Notes: generated by a model from the sequence alone, not told the origin. A stretch of DNA of 39,940 bases from Acidobacteriaceae bacterium (GCA_030038435.1 JASHOY010000261.1:1-39940); one strand, 5' to 3'. Shown: positions 6,862-15,500, numbered from the stretch's first letter. Made by a program: numbers and translations.

Positions 6862-9192
6862 CTACATGTAGTCACTTCGTGCGATGCCCAGCTTCTTGAT
6901 TTTGGAGTTGAGGGTGGTGCGTTTAAGGCCCAGGCGCGCGGCAGCGCCGTCGGGTCCGCCGATCTGGCCCTTGGCATCGCGCAGGGCGCGCACAATGTGG
7001 TCGCGTTCGGCCTCGTGCAGCGTGGAGCCCTCCGGCGCCCCATCCTCGTCCTCGTCTTCTTCCATTTCGAGTTCGACGAGCGGGGCGTGGAGCACAGGGC
7101 CGCGGGTCAGGATCACGGCGCGCTCCAGAAAGTTTTCCAGTTCGCGGATGTTGCCCGGCCACTTCCAGCGCACCAGAGCATCCATGATTTCGTTGGGGAT
7201 GGTTTCAATGTTTTTACCCATGCGCCGGCTGTGCATGGTGACGAAGTGGCGTACGAGGATGGGAATATCGCCGCCGCGTTCGCGCAGCGGGGGAGCGAAG
7301 ACGGGAAAGACCTTGAGCCGGTAATAGAGATCACTGCGGAATTGTTTTTCCGCGACCATCCGCGCCAGGTCGCGATTGGTGGCGGCAATCAAACGCACAT
7401 TGACGGAGATGGGCCGGTTGCCGCCCAGACGCTCGATCTCGCGTTCCTGCAAGGCCCGCAATATCTTTGGTTGAAGATCCAACGGCAATTCGCCCACCTC
7501 GTCGAGGAAGAGAGTGCCCTCGTGGGCCAGCTCCAAGCGTCCGATTTTGCGCGCGATGGCGCCGGTGAATGCGCCTTTTTCGTGGCCGAAGAGCTCGCTT
7601 TCCAGCAGGCCGGCGGGAATGGCTGCGCAGTTGAGTTTCACAAATGTGCGCTCTCTGCGCGGGCTCTGCCGATGGATGGCGCGCGCCAGCAACTCCTTGC
7701 CGGTCCCGGTTTCGCCCTGGATGAGCACGGTGGCGTCAGTGGGAGCCACGGTCTCAATCTGCTGCAACACCTGGCGCAGACCGGCGCTGTCACCCACGAT
7801 GTCTTCATAGCTGTGCTCGAGATTGATTTCCGCTTCCAGGTACTGCTTTTCCTGGCGCAGGCGGTCGCGCAGTTCCGCCATGCGGCGGAAGGTCATGGCG
7901 TTATTCACGGCGACTGCCACTTGCGAAGCTATCTGCGCAAGCATTTCCCCGTCGCGAGCGGAGTATGCTCCCTCCATCCGGCTCGCCACGCCCATTGCGC
8001 CAATAGCCTCGCCACGATGGACCAGCGGCACCCAGCAGCCTGAGGCCATGCCCAGAGAGGTGAGATGAGTCACTCCCTGGGCGGGATACGCGGGATCGGG
8101 GAGGCGCGGCAGCACCACCGGCTCGCGATTTCGAAATGCCGAACCTGCCGGCGAGCCCTCGACCGGGACGCGCAGTTCGCCCCGCGGAGCATTGATCTCC
8201 TCTCCGCCCAGGAATTGGACGCCCAGATCGCCGGTGGCCGGGTCGTAGAGGGAGAGCGTGGCGCAATCGTGCGGCGTCACCTCGCGAATACTCGCCGAGA
8301 CCGCTTCCAGCAGCTTGCGGATGTCAACGCTGGACATCAAGGCGCTGCTCAGTTGCAGCATCACCGCTTCTTCGGCGCGCTTGCGGTCGGTGAAATCGCG
8401 CGTGACCTTGGCGAAGCCGATCAACTGGCCGGCGCTGTCGCGCATGGCGGTGAGACTCACGTAAGCCCAGAAGCGCGAGCCATCCTTGCGCACGCGCCAG
8501 GATTCTTCCTCGATGCGTTCGCGGACCGCTGCCAGGCGTAAGAGCTCCGCGGGCCGGTTGCGGTCAATGTCTTCCTGGGTGAAGAAACGGGAGAAATGCA
8601 GCCCGAGTATCTCATCCGCCGTGTATTGCTTGATGCGCTCCGCGCCCGCGTTCCAGGTCATGATGCAGCCTTCGGGGTCGAGCATGTAGATCGCGTAGTC
8701 GTGCACGCTTTCCAGGATGGAGCGCAGCTGCAGATCCTTGCGCCGCAGCTCCTCTTGCGCGGCACGCTGCTCGGTCACGTCGCGGACAAAGCTCAGAACT
8801 ACGGGCCCGCTGGCGGTGCCAATGGGCCTGAGCATGATGTCGACCGGGAACTCGCTTCCATCCTTGCGCCGGGCAAACAGGTTCAGCGCCGCGCCCATGG
8901 CCCGCGAGCGGGGATGAGCATTGTAATTCTCACGGTGCGTGGGATGCCGCTCGCGAAAACGTTCCGGAACCAGCGCGTCGATAGACATGCCGATCATCTC
9001 CTCGCGCGTGTACCCGAACAACTCTGAGGCACGAGGGTTTGCTTCGCGGATCAAGCCCGTGGCGTCACTAACAAAGATGGCGTCGGGGGAGATCGCGAAA
9101 TGGTTTTCGAGCGCCAGCCTGGCGAATTCGGCCCGGTATTCCCTGGCCCTGGCCGCTGCACCCGTTTCCGGGGAATCAGAAACGTGCGACAC
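6862..9192 (-). CDS. PAS-PAS-GAF sigma-54-dependent transcriptional activator
   Basis: A 776-residue one-component enhancer-binding protein. Order: PAS 1 (~28-145; [20 protein letters not shown]), PAS 2 (~155-275; [24 protein letters not shown]), GAF (~280-440), then a full AAA+ domain with Walker [15 protein letters not shown] loop, Walker B ([10 protein letters not shown]), sensor I (AATNRDL), FRSDLYYRL and [17 protein letters not shown] Fis-like HTH ends the protein ([25 protein letters not shown]). It resembles FhlA-type activators, sensing a small molecule or redox cue through PAS/GAF rather than a receiver domain. No haem or flavin ligand can be assigned by eye. The start is GTG at 9192, with AAGGTG placed correctly upstream. 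An acidic run ([10 protein letters not shown]) precedes the HTH. Likely targets include the sigma-54-like promoters nearby. Confidence 0.94.
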   Translation of the reverse strand: MSHVSDSPETGAAARAREYRAEFARLALENHFAISPDAIFVSDATGLIREANPRASELFGYTREEMIGMSIDALVPERFRERHPTHRENYNAHPRSRAMGAALNLFARRKDGSEFPVDIMLRPIGTASGPVVLSFVRDVTEQRAAQEELRRKDLQLRSILESVHDYAIYMLDPEGCIMTWNAGAERIKQYTADEILGLHFSRFFTQEDIDRNRPAELLRLAAVRERIEEESWRVRKDGSRFWAYVSLTAMRDSAGQLIGFAKVTRDFTDRKRAEEAVMLQLSSALMSSVDIRKLLEAVSASIREVTPHDCATLSLYDPATGDLGVQFLGGEEINAPRGELRVPVEGSPAGSAFRNREPVVLPRLPDPAYPAQGVTHLTSLGMASGCWVPLVHRGEAIGAMGVASRMEGAYSARDGEMLAQIASQVAVAVNNAMTFRRMAELRDRLRQEKQYLEAEINLEHSYEDIVGDSAGLRQVLQQIETVAPTDATVLIQGETGTGKELLARAIHRQSPRRERTFVKLNCAAIPAGLLESELFGHEKGAFTGAIARKIGRLELAHEGTLFLDEVGELPLDLQPKILRALQEREIERLGGNRPISVNVRLIAATNRDLARMVAEKQFRSDLYYRLKVFPVFAPPLRERGGDIPILVRHFVTMHSRRMGKNIETIPNEIMDALVRWKWPGNIRELENFLERAVILTRGPVLHAPLVELEMEEDEDEDGAPEGSTLHEAERDHIVRALRDAKGQIGGPDGAAARLGLKRTTLNSKIKKLGIARSDYM

Positions 9193-9306
9193 GGGTAGTC
9201 ACCTTGCCAGCACAGTACGCGATTTGACCCCGGCTGCGCAAGTGCCCGGCTGCTGGGGAAGAAGTAAATATCGAAGCAGTCATTCAACTTATGCGGGGCT
9301 TCCCAG

Positions 9307-9333
9307 CTAGGGCCTTCTCATGGAAGGCCCTAG
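9307..9333. other. Perfect 11-bp hairpin
   Basis: CTAGGGCCTTC (9307-9317) and GAAGGCCCTAG (9323-9333) are perfectly complementary around a TCATG loop. No T-run follows on either strand. It lies ~115 bp before the sigma-54 activator start, on the same transcribed strand, so it may be a second terminator for the upstream gene, a 5' leader structure, or an operator. Confidence 0.5.
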
Positions 9334-9531
9334 TAGAGACGGCATAACACCATCTCCCCGAATTGGTCATTGCGCCGGTGTGCAGGCGAGAACCAAATTC
9401 GCGGAGTGCCGGCGTGAGACAGATCAAATTCGCGGCAAGTTATCGGCCCTTGCGGTTCTGCTTGCCTTGCTTCGCCCTCAATTATTTAAAGGCGCAAACC
9501 GGCGCTCCATGAACCATTTCCGGAGGCAGAT

Positions 9532-9561
9532 AAAAATCGGCCCCCGTTTTCGGCGGGGGCC
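9532..9561 (-). terminator. Intrinsic terminator of the OmpA-like gene
   Basis: Stem GGCCCCCG (9539-9546) with CGGGGGCC (9554-9561) and a 7-nt loop. Read on the minus strand it is followed by GATTTTTATC, a T-run at 9532-9536. It lies about 95 bp after the stop of the OmpA-like gene and matches a canonical rho-independent terminator. Confidence 0.8.
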
Positions 9562-9654
9562 AAGTTGCCTTGGTTCTCTCGTGTTGCGAGAGCTTGGTTG
9601 GCGGCCTTACGGCGGGGTGGCCGTTGGCGCGGTATATTGCCTCGGAGGGAGGGG

Positions 9655-10533
9655 CTACGGCTGTTGCCGCTCCGCACCATTCAAAGAAGCAGTGCCCTGG
9701 GGTGACGCTGCTTCCTGGGCCGCCAAACTGTTTTCCATCAAATCCACATGTACGCTGCTGTGGCGAACGCGTCCGCTGTCATCGGCGCCCTGGGCGTTGC
9801 CCAGCGCCACTGCGTGCATGCGGTAGATGGGAATCTGATGTTGGGTGACGAGGTAGCGCTCGACCGCTTCAGCCATTCGCTGAGAACTCTCCATTCCATA
9901 CGCTCCCGCCGCCGGCGAGTGCGCAGACAACTGCAGGATGTATCCATCATGGCCCGCAATGCTTGCCGCCAGACTATCGAGCTGCTGGCGCGCCGCTTCC
10001 GTCAGCACCGGACTTTCGCCGCGGAAGGATACGTCGATTGAGGAGACCGGGTGATACTGATCGAGCCCGCTGACCGTTGTGTTGAGCCGCTGTACCGTGT
10101 TGGATGCCTGTTCAGCGGTGGAGTTTGCCTGCTGAGCAGTATTATTTGCGCTGGTAGCCGTCTGGTTGGCATTATCCGCCGTCGACTGCGCGCGGCTGAT
10201 GCCAGCCTGAGCCCTCGCGTCAACATCACTGATCTGACGGGCGTTGCGGGCGTTGACCTGATCCAGCTCATTGAGTTGATCGTTGATCGGGGTCAACTGT
10301 CTTGCCACCCACTTCTTGCGCGCGAAGGGATTCATGCGTCCCCAGAAGCCTTCTTTTGGGGGAGGAACATAGGTGCTTGGCTGGGAGGAGGGCTGCGATG
10401 CTGTGGGAGGTGTGCTTTGCGCACTGGAGGACGCCTGCGCCCATACCGGCAGTCCCAATGCGGAGGCCAAAACGACAACTGCGAACTGGCGAGGAAAGGA
10501 GCCATACATTGTGGCATGAGTCTTATTTGTCAT
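9655..10533 (-). CDS. OmpA-family envelope protein with coiled-coil region
   Basis: A 292-residue secreted protein. The signal peptide (~residues 9-33, ending VWAQA) leads into a Pro/Ser/Thr-rich stretch, a KEGFWGRMNPFARKKWVARQ segment, and an Ala/Asn/Gln-rich heptad region (~95-150: TADNANQTATSANNTAQQAN and on) predicted to be a coiled coil. The C-terminal ~110 residues form an OmpA-like domain: VSFRGESPVLTEAARQQLDSL, LQLSAHSPAAG, SSQRMAEAVERYLV and IYRMHAVALGNAQ. This fold usually binds peptidoglycan, though the canonical GHTD-type motif is degenerate (LSAHSPA), so binding may be altered. ATG 10533 is used; ATG 10509 would leave a tidier signal peptide. It has a sigma-54 promoter-like element upstream and its own terminator. 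Confidence 0.85.
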   Translation of the reverse strand: MTNKTHATMYGSFPRQFAVVVLASALGLPVWAQASSSAQSTPPTASQPSSQPSTYVPPPKEGFWGRMNPFARKKWVARQLTPINDQLNELDQVNARNARQISDVDARAQAGISRAQSTADNANQTATSANNTAQQANSTAEQASNTVQRLNTTVSGLDQYHPVSSIDVSFRGESPVLTEAARQQLDSLAASIAGHDGYILQLSAHSPAAGAYGMESSQRMAEAVERYLVTQHQIPIYRMHAVALGNAQGADDSGRVRHSSVHVDLMENSLAAQEAASPQGTASLNGAERQQP

Positions 10534-10606
10534 TGGTTTGTGCCCTCTCAGGGACGCATCCTCCGCTTACCTCGTTGGAGGCCGTCCTGTCTACGCCTCC
10601 CTTAGA

Positions 10607-10623
10607 TGCAACCCCCATGCCAA
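10607..10623 (-). promoter_or_regulatory. Sigma-54 (-24/-12) promoter upstream of the OmpA-like gene
   Basis: Minus-strand TTGGCATGGGGGTTGCA matches YTGGCACGRNNNTTGCW at every constrained position except one (T for C at the end of TGGCAC), with exactly 10 bp between the invariant GG and GC. The predicted transcription start is near 10596, leaving a 63-nt leader before ATG 10533. It is the best -24/-12 match I found in the window, and a sigma-54 activator gene lies immediately downstream of this transcription unit. Confidence 0.68.
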
Positions 10624-10798
10624 ACCATTTTTTTGGCCGCGACCGGTGAATCTCTTTGCCTAAAATCAAGAAGTTACAAAAAATAGCCGGCTCCCGCACC
10701 CAGGCGCTTGGGGCTTTCAGCCAGCTCGTTTTCCATGTAATTTTTACGCGAAGGTGCAGTTTCTACCGTGTAAGCGGGGTTACCTGCGAAAGTTACCG

Positions 10799-11317
10799 CT
10801 AACGAGTCTCGATGCGCACCAGGCGAATTTCAGGAAACTCGCCGTTCCACTCCGAGGAAACGCCGTCGAAAACCAGACGGAAGTCACGCCCCTGACCGGG
10901 CTGCAGCGGAGCGGCCGAGAGGGGCTCTACATCTATATATGGTTTGCGTGTGCGGATGAGTTGCATTGACTGCGTGGTGTTCTGCGTAATGATGTTGGTG
11001 AAATCGCGAAAGAGCACCTGGGCGGTGATTGCGGTGACGGTCCGATTTCCCGTGTTCGCGATGTGGCCATCAAGATAAGTGATTTCTTCGCCGATGAAGT
11101 TGGAGGAGCGGCTCATGGCCAGGTTGGTGATGGGAAGGCTGGCCGCGTATGGATCAAGCGGAGCGTCGACCGGAGTTGCCTTCGGCGCACCGGCGCCGTG
11201 CGAGTAGGCAAAGAAAAAAATAATGCCGGCGGTAACCATCACCGAAGCGGCCACCGCCAGAGGCACCCAGTTGCGCTCCCGCGGCTGCGGCGAAGTCAAT
11301 TGCGGACCGGAACTCAC
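10799..11317 (-). CDS. DUF2393-like single-pass membrane protein
   Basis: About 172 residues: a short cytoplasmic N-terminus ending NWVP, one membrane helix (VAASVMVTAGIIFFFAYSHG), then an extracytoplasmic beta-rich domain. The phrases YLDGHIANTGNRTVTAITAQVLFRD and LQPGQGRDFRLVFDGVSSEWNGEFPEIRLV (described as regions) are typical of the DUF2393/FxLYD-like fold found widely in Acidobacteriota. Function is unknown. The frame stays open to 11422, but the extra 35 residues (Arg-rich, no ribosome-binding site) look untranslated; GTG 11317, encoding VSSGPQ, is the more natural start. Confidence 0.72.
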   Translation of the reverse strand: MSSGPQLTSPQPRERNWVPLAVAASVMVTAGIIFFFAYSHGAGAPKATPVDAPLDPYAASLPITNLAMSRSSNFIGEEITYLDGHIANTGNRTVTAITAQVLFRDFTNIITQNTTQSMQLIRTRKPYIDVEPLSAAPLQPGQGRDFRLVFDGVSSEWNGEFPEIRLVRIETR

Positions 11318-11406
11318 GAACGCAATCTTACACCAGTTACTTCGGGAACGCGGGACATGGGCTTTGTGCTGGCCAGCCGCGCGGTTTGGGCGCAGATTGA
11401 AAAGAT

Positions 11407-11412
11407 ATAATC
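11407..11412 (+). promoter_or_regulatory. Consensus -10 box (TATAAT) on the plus strand
   Basis: A perfect TATAAT stands between a minus-strand gene and the small plus-strand ORF at 11552. The only -35-like element is TTGGGC at 11386-11391, 15 bp upstream, which is short spacing. The only plus-strand gene it could serve is the small membrane protein ORF ~140 bp downstream. Confidence 0.4.
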
Positions 11413-11551
11413 CGTCCTGCATTTTTGCGGCATCTTTATTGCAAGGCTGAATCCGACGCGCAGAGCCAGCGTCTAATCACGCAAAGCGCATCCGGAAGTC
11501 TGTTCGCGCAGAAGTTTTTCATTTGCCGCAAGGCTTGAAAGGCAGGCCGTC

Positions 11552-11689
11552 ATGCACTCTATTCCCCGAGCCCCAACCGCATCCGATCCCGGTTCCGCCA
11601 AATCGGAGCGGCTCACTTCCGACCTCGTTTACCAGGGTATGACCATTGCCGCAATCCTCTGGCTTTTGGCCAGCCTGTGGGCGTTCTGA
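11552..11689 (+). CDS. Small predicted membrane protein, 45 residues
   Basis: ATG-initiated ORF too short for ordinary gene calling. A polar N-terminal half (Ser/Pro/Thr, then KSERLTSDLVYQG) precedes a single hydrophobic helix ending the protein: MTIAAILWLLASLWAF. AAGGCAGG stands at ribosome-binding distance upstream, and a perfect TATAAT lies ~140 bp further up. The clean polar-to-hydrophobic split and C-terminal tail-anchor layout argue for a real product. A 103-codon minus-strand frame over the same bases has no hydrophobic or domain signal and looks like a shadow. Function unknown. Confidence 0.5.
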   Translation: MHSIPRAPTASDPGSAKSERLTSDLVYQGMTIAAILWLLASLWAF

Positions 11690-11830
11690 GAGGCGGAAGT
11701 TGGCCAGTGTCTCAACCCGCGCTCGCGGGGCGTTGGACTGCGACTGTGCGCTGCCGGCCGGACGCAGTCGCGATCGGGCAGTGGCCGGCAGGTTCCTGAG
11801 AGCGGCAGCAGAAGCTGCTGGATTCCCCAT

Positions 11831-12586
11831 CTATCCGAAGCGCGCCTGTTTCACGGACTGGCGAAAATCCTTGCCCGTCATCTTCACACTGACGCACATT
11901 TCTGCCAGCCGGGAGCGCATGCGGTCGCCGATGCGGTCGCCCAACGTGGGCTCGCGGGCAGCCCGCTCGGCGTCGCTCAGGTTACCCGCTCCTGCGGGCA
12001 GGTCAGGGTAGTTGGTGGTGACGATGGTGGTCTGGTTGTCGTTGTACCGCGTATTCAGGATGAGGGCCACTGTATCCCACACCCATTCGTTGGGCTTCTG
12101 CGCGCCCAGGTCGTCAAGCACCAGCACCTCGGCGGCGAAGACCGGCTTCAGCAGCTCCAGTTCGGTGGTGCTGACTTGCGGGTTATAGCTGTTCTGAATG
12201 TTTTTGAGCAGCTCGCGGTAATCGCAGAACAGGCCGTGCGCGCCGCGTTCCTGCACCAGGCGCCGCAAGACGCCGACAGCCAGATGCGTCTTGCCCACGC
12301 CGATGGAGCCAGTGAAGAGCAGGCCCTTGCCCGCGGTGTCGACCGGAAACTCGTCAACGAACCTGCGAGCGGTGACCAGAGCTTCGCGGAGCGATTGGCC
12401 GGCTCCGTGAAAGATCTCGAAGCTCTCCAGCGAGCAATGCCGGTAGCGCTCGGGAATGCGCGCCCCGGACAGCCGGCGTTCTTCGCGCTCCATGGTCTGG
12501 CACTCACAGGGGCGCGAGACCCACTTGCCCGAAGCGTCCACCACACGCACCAGGCCGATTCCATCGCAAATTGTGCAAACTGGCAT
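11831..12586 (-). CDS. DnaC/IstB-like AAA+ ATPase with N-terminal zinc-knuckle
   Basis: A 251-residue ATPase. Cys pairs CTIC (residues 4-7) and CEC (~27-29) look like a small zinc-binding module, as in DnaI/DnaC-type helicase loaders. The AAA+ core has Walker A (GSIGVGKTHLA, ~residue 93), Walker B (VLVLDDLGAQ), sensor I (IVTTNYP) and a C-terminal Arg-rich end (LGDRIGDRMRSRLAEMC) with the arginine finger. Such proteins load the replicative helicase or serve as transposition helpers (IstB). No transposase lies beside it, so a chromosomal replication or primosome role is more likely. AAAGGA lies directly against ATG 12586, unusually close for a ribosome-binding site. Confidence 0.88.
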   Translation of the reverse strand: MPVCTICDGIGLVRVVDASGKWVSRPCECQTMEREERRLSGARIPERYRHCSLESFEIFHGAGQSLREALVTARRFVDEFPVDTAGKGLLFTGSIGVGKTHLAVGVLRRLVQERGAHGLFCDYRELLKNIQNSYNPQVSTTELELLKPVFAAEVLVLDDLGAQKPNEWVWDTVALILNTRYNDNQTTIVTTNYPDLPAGAGNLSDAERAAREPTLGDRIGDRMRSRLAEMCVSVKMTGKDFRQSVKQARFG

Positions 12587-12863
12587 TCCTTTTCAAGGGT
12601 AGCGCAGCCGGAGATGGGTAAGAAGCGGTGCATGGCTGCGGTCTAAATGTGGAAAAGGGCGCTATTCGGTGTCCGCTGGCCAACTGCCGTGGTCGGCCGG
12701 TCTGCTTATGGCTGGACCTCTGTTCAGTAAATCGGATTACACTTAACCGGAGACGATAATAAAGCTGGCCGCATGCCGGCCCCATTTCCTACAATCGCTT
12801 GCGAAGACGCGCGGCTGCCTAGCGCGCCAAAATCCCTAAACTCAGTTCGCCGGAGGCAATCTG

Positions 12864-13676
12864 GTGCTTGGCAATCGTCTGTCCCCGCTTCCCATCTGCG
12901 CTGCAACCCTGGCCGTTTGCGTCATGTCATGCGCGCCTCTTACCGCCCAGGAGCTGCCGGGCAACATGCCTGAAACCAAAGCTCCGCCCGCGACCATCCC
13001 CTTGCCGCCGGGGCAATCCGGCCCGTACTGGGTTCAGCACGCCGAGCTGCTGATGAACGACTTTGGCGACCTGGAGCGCTTCCATGATGCCGATCTCGCG
13101 CTCGGACCGCCGGCGCCCGGCCAAAACCGCGTCGTCTTCATGGGCGACTCCATTACCGAGGGTTGGCATCTCGACGTCTCGTTCCCCGGCAAGCCCTACA
13201 TCAACCGCGGCATCAGCGGGCAAACCTCGCCGCAAATGCTGGTGCGCTTCCGCCAGGACGTGATCGACCTCAAGCCCAAAGTGGTTGTCATTCTCGCCGG
13301 CACCAACGATGTGGCGGAAAATACCGGCCCCATGTCGCCGGAGCAGACCGAAGGCGATATTGTCTCGATGGCGCAACTGGCGCGGGCCAACGGCATCAAG
13401 CCAGTCTTGTGCTCGATTCTGCCTTCGACCGATTTCTGGTGGCACAAGGGCCTGCACCCGGCGCCCAAGATCGCCGCGATCAACGACTGGCTCAAGAGCT
13501 ACGCCGCGAGCCATCATTATGTTTACGTCGATTACTACGACGCGATGAAGGACGCGCAAGGCGGGCTGCCCCCGAATCTGAGCAAAGACGGCGTGCACCC
13601 CTCGCCGGCCGGCTTCGCGGTGATGGCGCCGCTGGCGGAGGCGGGGATTAAAAAGGCGTTGAAGAGCAGGAAGTGA
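12864..13676 (+). CDS. Secreted SGNH/GDSL-type hydrolase
   Basis: A 270-residue secreted esterase or acetylhydrolase. The start is GTG 12864 with GGAGG at 12852-12856. Signal peptide: PICAATLAVCVMSCAPLTAQ; the Cys before the cleavage point could also allow a lipoprotein reading. SGNH blocks: VVFMGDSITEGW (Ser nucleophile), NRGISGQTS (Gly), ILAGTNDV (Asn), and DGVHPSPAGF (Asp-His pair). The arrangement resembles the secreted GDSL lipases and platelet-activating-factor acetylhydrolase-like enzymes that deacetylate carbohydrates or cell-wall sugars; substrate unknown. A short heptamer array begins 9 bp after the stop. Confidence 0.9.
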   Translation: MLGNRLSPLPICAATLAVCVMSCAPLTAQELPGNMPETKAPPATIPLPPGQSGPYWVQHAELLMNDFGDLERFHDADLALGPPAPGQNRVVFMGDSITEGWHLDVSFPGKPYINRGISGQTSPQMLVRFRQDVIDLKPKVVVILAGTNDVAENTGPMSPEQTEGDIVSMAQLARANGIKPVLCSILPSTDFWWHKGLHPAPKIAAINDWLKSYAASHHYVYVDYYDAMKDAQGGLPPNLSKDGVHPSPAGFAVMAPLAEAGIKKALKSRK

Positions 13677-13684
13677 GAAGCAGC

Positions 13685-13705
13685 GATCAGGAATCAGGGT
13701 CGGGA
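13685..13705 (+). repeat. Short heptamer array after the SGNH hydrolase gene
   Basis: Three degenerate 7-bp units of the ATCAGGA/ATCAGGG type, starting 9 bp after the stop codon and in the 3'-end orientation (CAGGG on the coding strand). Confidence 0.6.
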
Positions 13706-13863
13706 AGTGAGTGAGGGCCGGCGCGTTTGTGAAAATGAAGCTCACTCGATATCCATGGCGGAATCCGTAGCGGAATCTGAGCCCTGGCCCCTCGATTGCG
13801 AATCCGCGCCACTCCCCCTACAATAGAAGAGGAGAATTGCAGGAAAGGTCTGTTTTCAACAAG

Positions 13864-14094
13864 ATGCCGAAGGAAAAAATTCATCCTAATTACGCAGCAG
13901 TGCGCGTCGTCTGCGCCTGCGGAAACAACTTTGAGACCCGGTCGACTCACAAGGGCGACATACACGTGGAAATCTGCTCGAGTTGTCACCCATTTTTCAC
14001 CGGCAAACAGCGTCTGGTAGACACCGCCGGCCGCGTCGAGCGTTTCCGCCGCAAGTACGCCAAGGCCAGCGAGGCCGCGCCGGCAAAGAAGTAG
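13864..14094 (+). CDS. rpmE: 50S ribosomal protein L31, zinc-binding form
   Basis: A 76-residue L31. The signature runs [49 protein letters not shown]. It retains the C-x-C and C-x2-C pairs of the zinc-containing (C+) form, so it is not the zinc-independent paralogue. ATG 13864 gives the family N-terminus MPKEKIHP. An in-frame TTG at 13837 preceded by GAGGAG would add nine residues not found in L31 and is less likely. A palindromic hairpin follows the gene. Confidence 0.95.
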   Translation: MPKEKIHPNYAAVRVVCACGNNFETRSTHKGDIHVEICSSCHPFFTGKQRLVDTAGRVERFRRKYAKASEAAPAKK

Positions 14095-14118
14095 CCGGGG
14101 CAACGGTTTTTCCAAGCT

Positions 14119-14145
14119 GGGCCTCCGCCGCGGCGGAGGCCCTTT
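14119..14145 (+). terminator. Terminator-like hairpin after rpmE
   Basis: A perfect 24-nt palindrome (12-bp arms GGGCCTCCGCCG / CGGCGGAGGCCC) followed by TTT, 25 bp after the rpmE stop. The T-run is short, so termination strength is uncertain. Confidence 0.65.
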
Positions 14146-14190
14146 GACGTGCGATTACAGTTGCGAAATACGAATGTGGGTGTGTAGCTG

Positions 14191-15447
14191 ATGCCGCGCC
14201 GGGGATTCACCGTGAAGAAGCACTGGGACAACCCGATCGAGCACCAGATGCCCGCCAATGTGCGGGTGCCTGCGCAAGTGCGCATCGGCGCGGTCGTCGT
14301 AGCCCCCGCGACAGTGCTGGCCCCCATGGCCGGCGTCACCGATACCGTCTTCCGCCGCTTCATCCGCAACGCCAGCCTGTTCAGCAGGGAGCAGGGGTCA
14401 GGGACCAGGGATCAGGCCGCGGATGCGAGTCTGGTCGAGGCTGCCATCACGAACGCGCAATCCGGCTGCGGCCTGCTCATGACCGAATTCACTTCGGCCG
14501 ATGGCCTGGCGCGGATGCGCGAGTCCAAGCGCAAGCGCTATCTCACGTTCTACGACGACGAGCACCCCATCGGCGCGCAACTCTTCGGCTCCAATCCTGA
14601 AACCCTCGCCGAGGCCGCGCGCATTGTTGAGGAAACCGGATTCGACCTGGTCGATTTGAATCTGGGCTGCCCGGCCAAGCGCGTGGTCGGCTGCAATGGC
14701 GGCTCCGGCCTGCTCCGTGACCTGCCCCGTATCGGCGAAATCTTCCGCGCCGTGCGCAAAGCCATCACCATTCCGTTCACGGTCAAGTTCCGCACCGGCT
14801 GGAACGATTCGCAGATTGTCTGCGTCGAATTGGCGCGCCTGGCCGAAGCCGAAGGCCTCAACGGCGTCGCCCTCCACGCGCGCACCCGCGAACAGGGTTA
14901 CAGCGGACAAGCGCAGTGGCACTGGATCGCGCGCGTAAAGCAGGCGGTTTCGATTCCCGTTACCGGCAACGGCGACATCCGCACGCCCGAGGACGCTTCT
15001 GCCATGGTGGCAGAAACCGGCTGCGATGCGGTGATGATCGGCCGCGCCGCGCCGGCCAATCCCTGGATCTTCCGCCAGATTGCGCAGTACACCGCAACCG
15101 GCAGCTATGACCGCCCCACGGCCGCCGATCGCTACCATATGATCCGCGCCTACTTCGAAATGCTGCTCGCCGAAGAGGATGCCACGCAGGATCTGCCCCG
15201 CGAATCGCGCATGGGCGACTCTGCCGGCAAGATGAAGCAGTTCGCAACCTGGTTCACGCACGGCGTGCACAACGGCGCCAAATTGCGCGCCGCCATCTAT
15301 CACGCCCCAACCGGCAGAGAGGTGCTCGGCGAAGTGGAGCGCTTCTTCACGGCGGCAATCGCGGCGCCGCACCATGGCGACAGCGAGCCGGAAGCGGCAA
15401 CGTCCGGCTTTCCTGAAACTGCCTTTGCCTGCGACTGCAGCGGTTGA
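14191..15447 (+). CDS. dusB: tRNA-dihydrouridine synthase B
   Basis: A 418-residue FMN enzyme that reduces uridines in the tRNA D-loop region. TIM-barrel motifs: LAPMAGVTDTVFRRFIR, MTEFTSADGL, QLFGSNPETLAEAA, DLNLGCPAKRV (catalytic Cys), GSGLLRD, FTVKFRTGW, ALHARTREQGYSG, VTGNGDI and AVMIGRAAPANPWIF, with the Dus C-terminal helical domain after ~residue 310. Between FRRFIR and MTEFTSADGL there is a polar insertion (~residues 60-90), much of it encoded by a CAGGGAT-type heptamer array (14385-14416); it sits in a loop where insertion is tolerable. No ribosome-binding site is clear; ATG 14248 is an alternative start. The C-terminal ~25 residues are non-family. Confidence 0.92.
   Translation: MPRRGFTVKKHWDNPIEHQMPANVRVPAQVRIGAVVVAPATVLAPMAGVTDTVFRRFIRNASLFSREQGSGTRDQAADASLVEAAITNAQSGCGLLMTEFTSADGLARMRESKRKRYLTFYDDEHPIGAQLFGSNPETLAEAARIVEETGFDLVDLNLGCPAKRVVGCNGGSGLLRDLPRIGEIFRAVRKAITIPFTVKFRTGWNDSQIVCVELARLAEAEGLNGVALHARTREQGYSGQAQWHWIARVKQAVSIPVTGNGDIRTPEDASAMVAETGCDAVMIGRAAPANPWIFRQIAQYTATGSYDRPTAADRYHMIRAYFEMLLAEEDATQDLPRESRMGDSAGKMKQFATWFTHGVHNGAKLRAAIYHAPTGREVLGEVERFFTAAIAAPHHGDSEPEAATSGFPETAFACDCSG
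14385..14416 (+). repeat. Heptamer array inside the dusB coding sequence
   Basis: Units CAGGGAG, CAGGGGT, CAGGGAC, CAGGGAT plus a partial CAGG, continuous and in register, inside the open reading frame. They encode part of a loop insertion with the residues REQGSGTRDQA. It is the only array in the window wholly inside a gene. Confidence 0.85.
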
Positions 15448-15500
15448 AGCCCGGAACCATTGCAGCAATACCGAGCCCGTTTTTCAGACGGAGAAGGGAC

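Larger units (their letters stand above)
9193..9654. other. 462-bp intergenic region with two hairpins
   Basis: No credible coding sequence on either strand. It holds the intrinsic terminator of the OmpA-like gene (9532-9561), a perfect 11-bp hairpin (9307-9333), and presumably the promoter of the sigma-54 activator gene, which I could not pin down. Confidence 0.6.

Noticed and set aside
11519-11830. 103-codon minus-strand frame opposite the small membrane protein
   Set aside because: Gly/Pro/Arg-rich with no family features or ribosome-binding site; the plus-strand 45-codon frame explains the region better.
13784-13800. CTGGCCCCTCGATTGCG as a sigma-54 promoter before rpmE
   Set aside because: GG/GC spacing is right but the -24 block matches poorly, the last base is wrong, and a sigma-54 promoter for a ribosomal protein would be unexpected.
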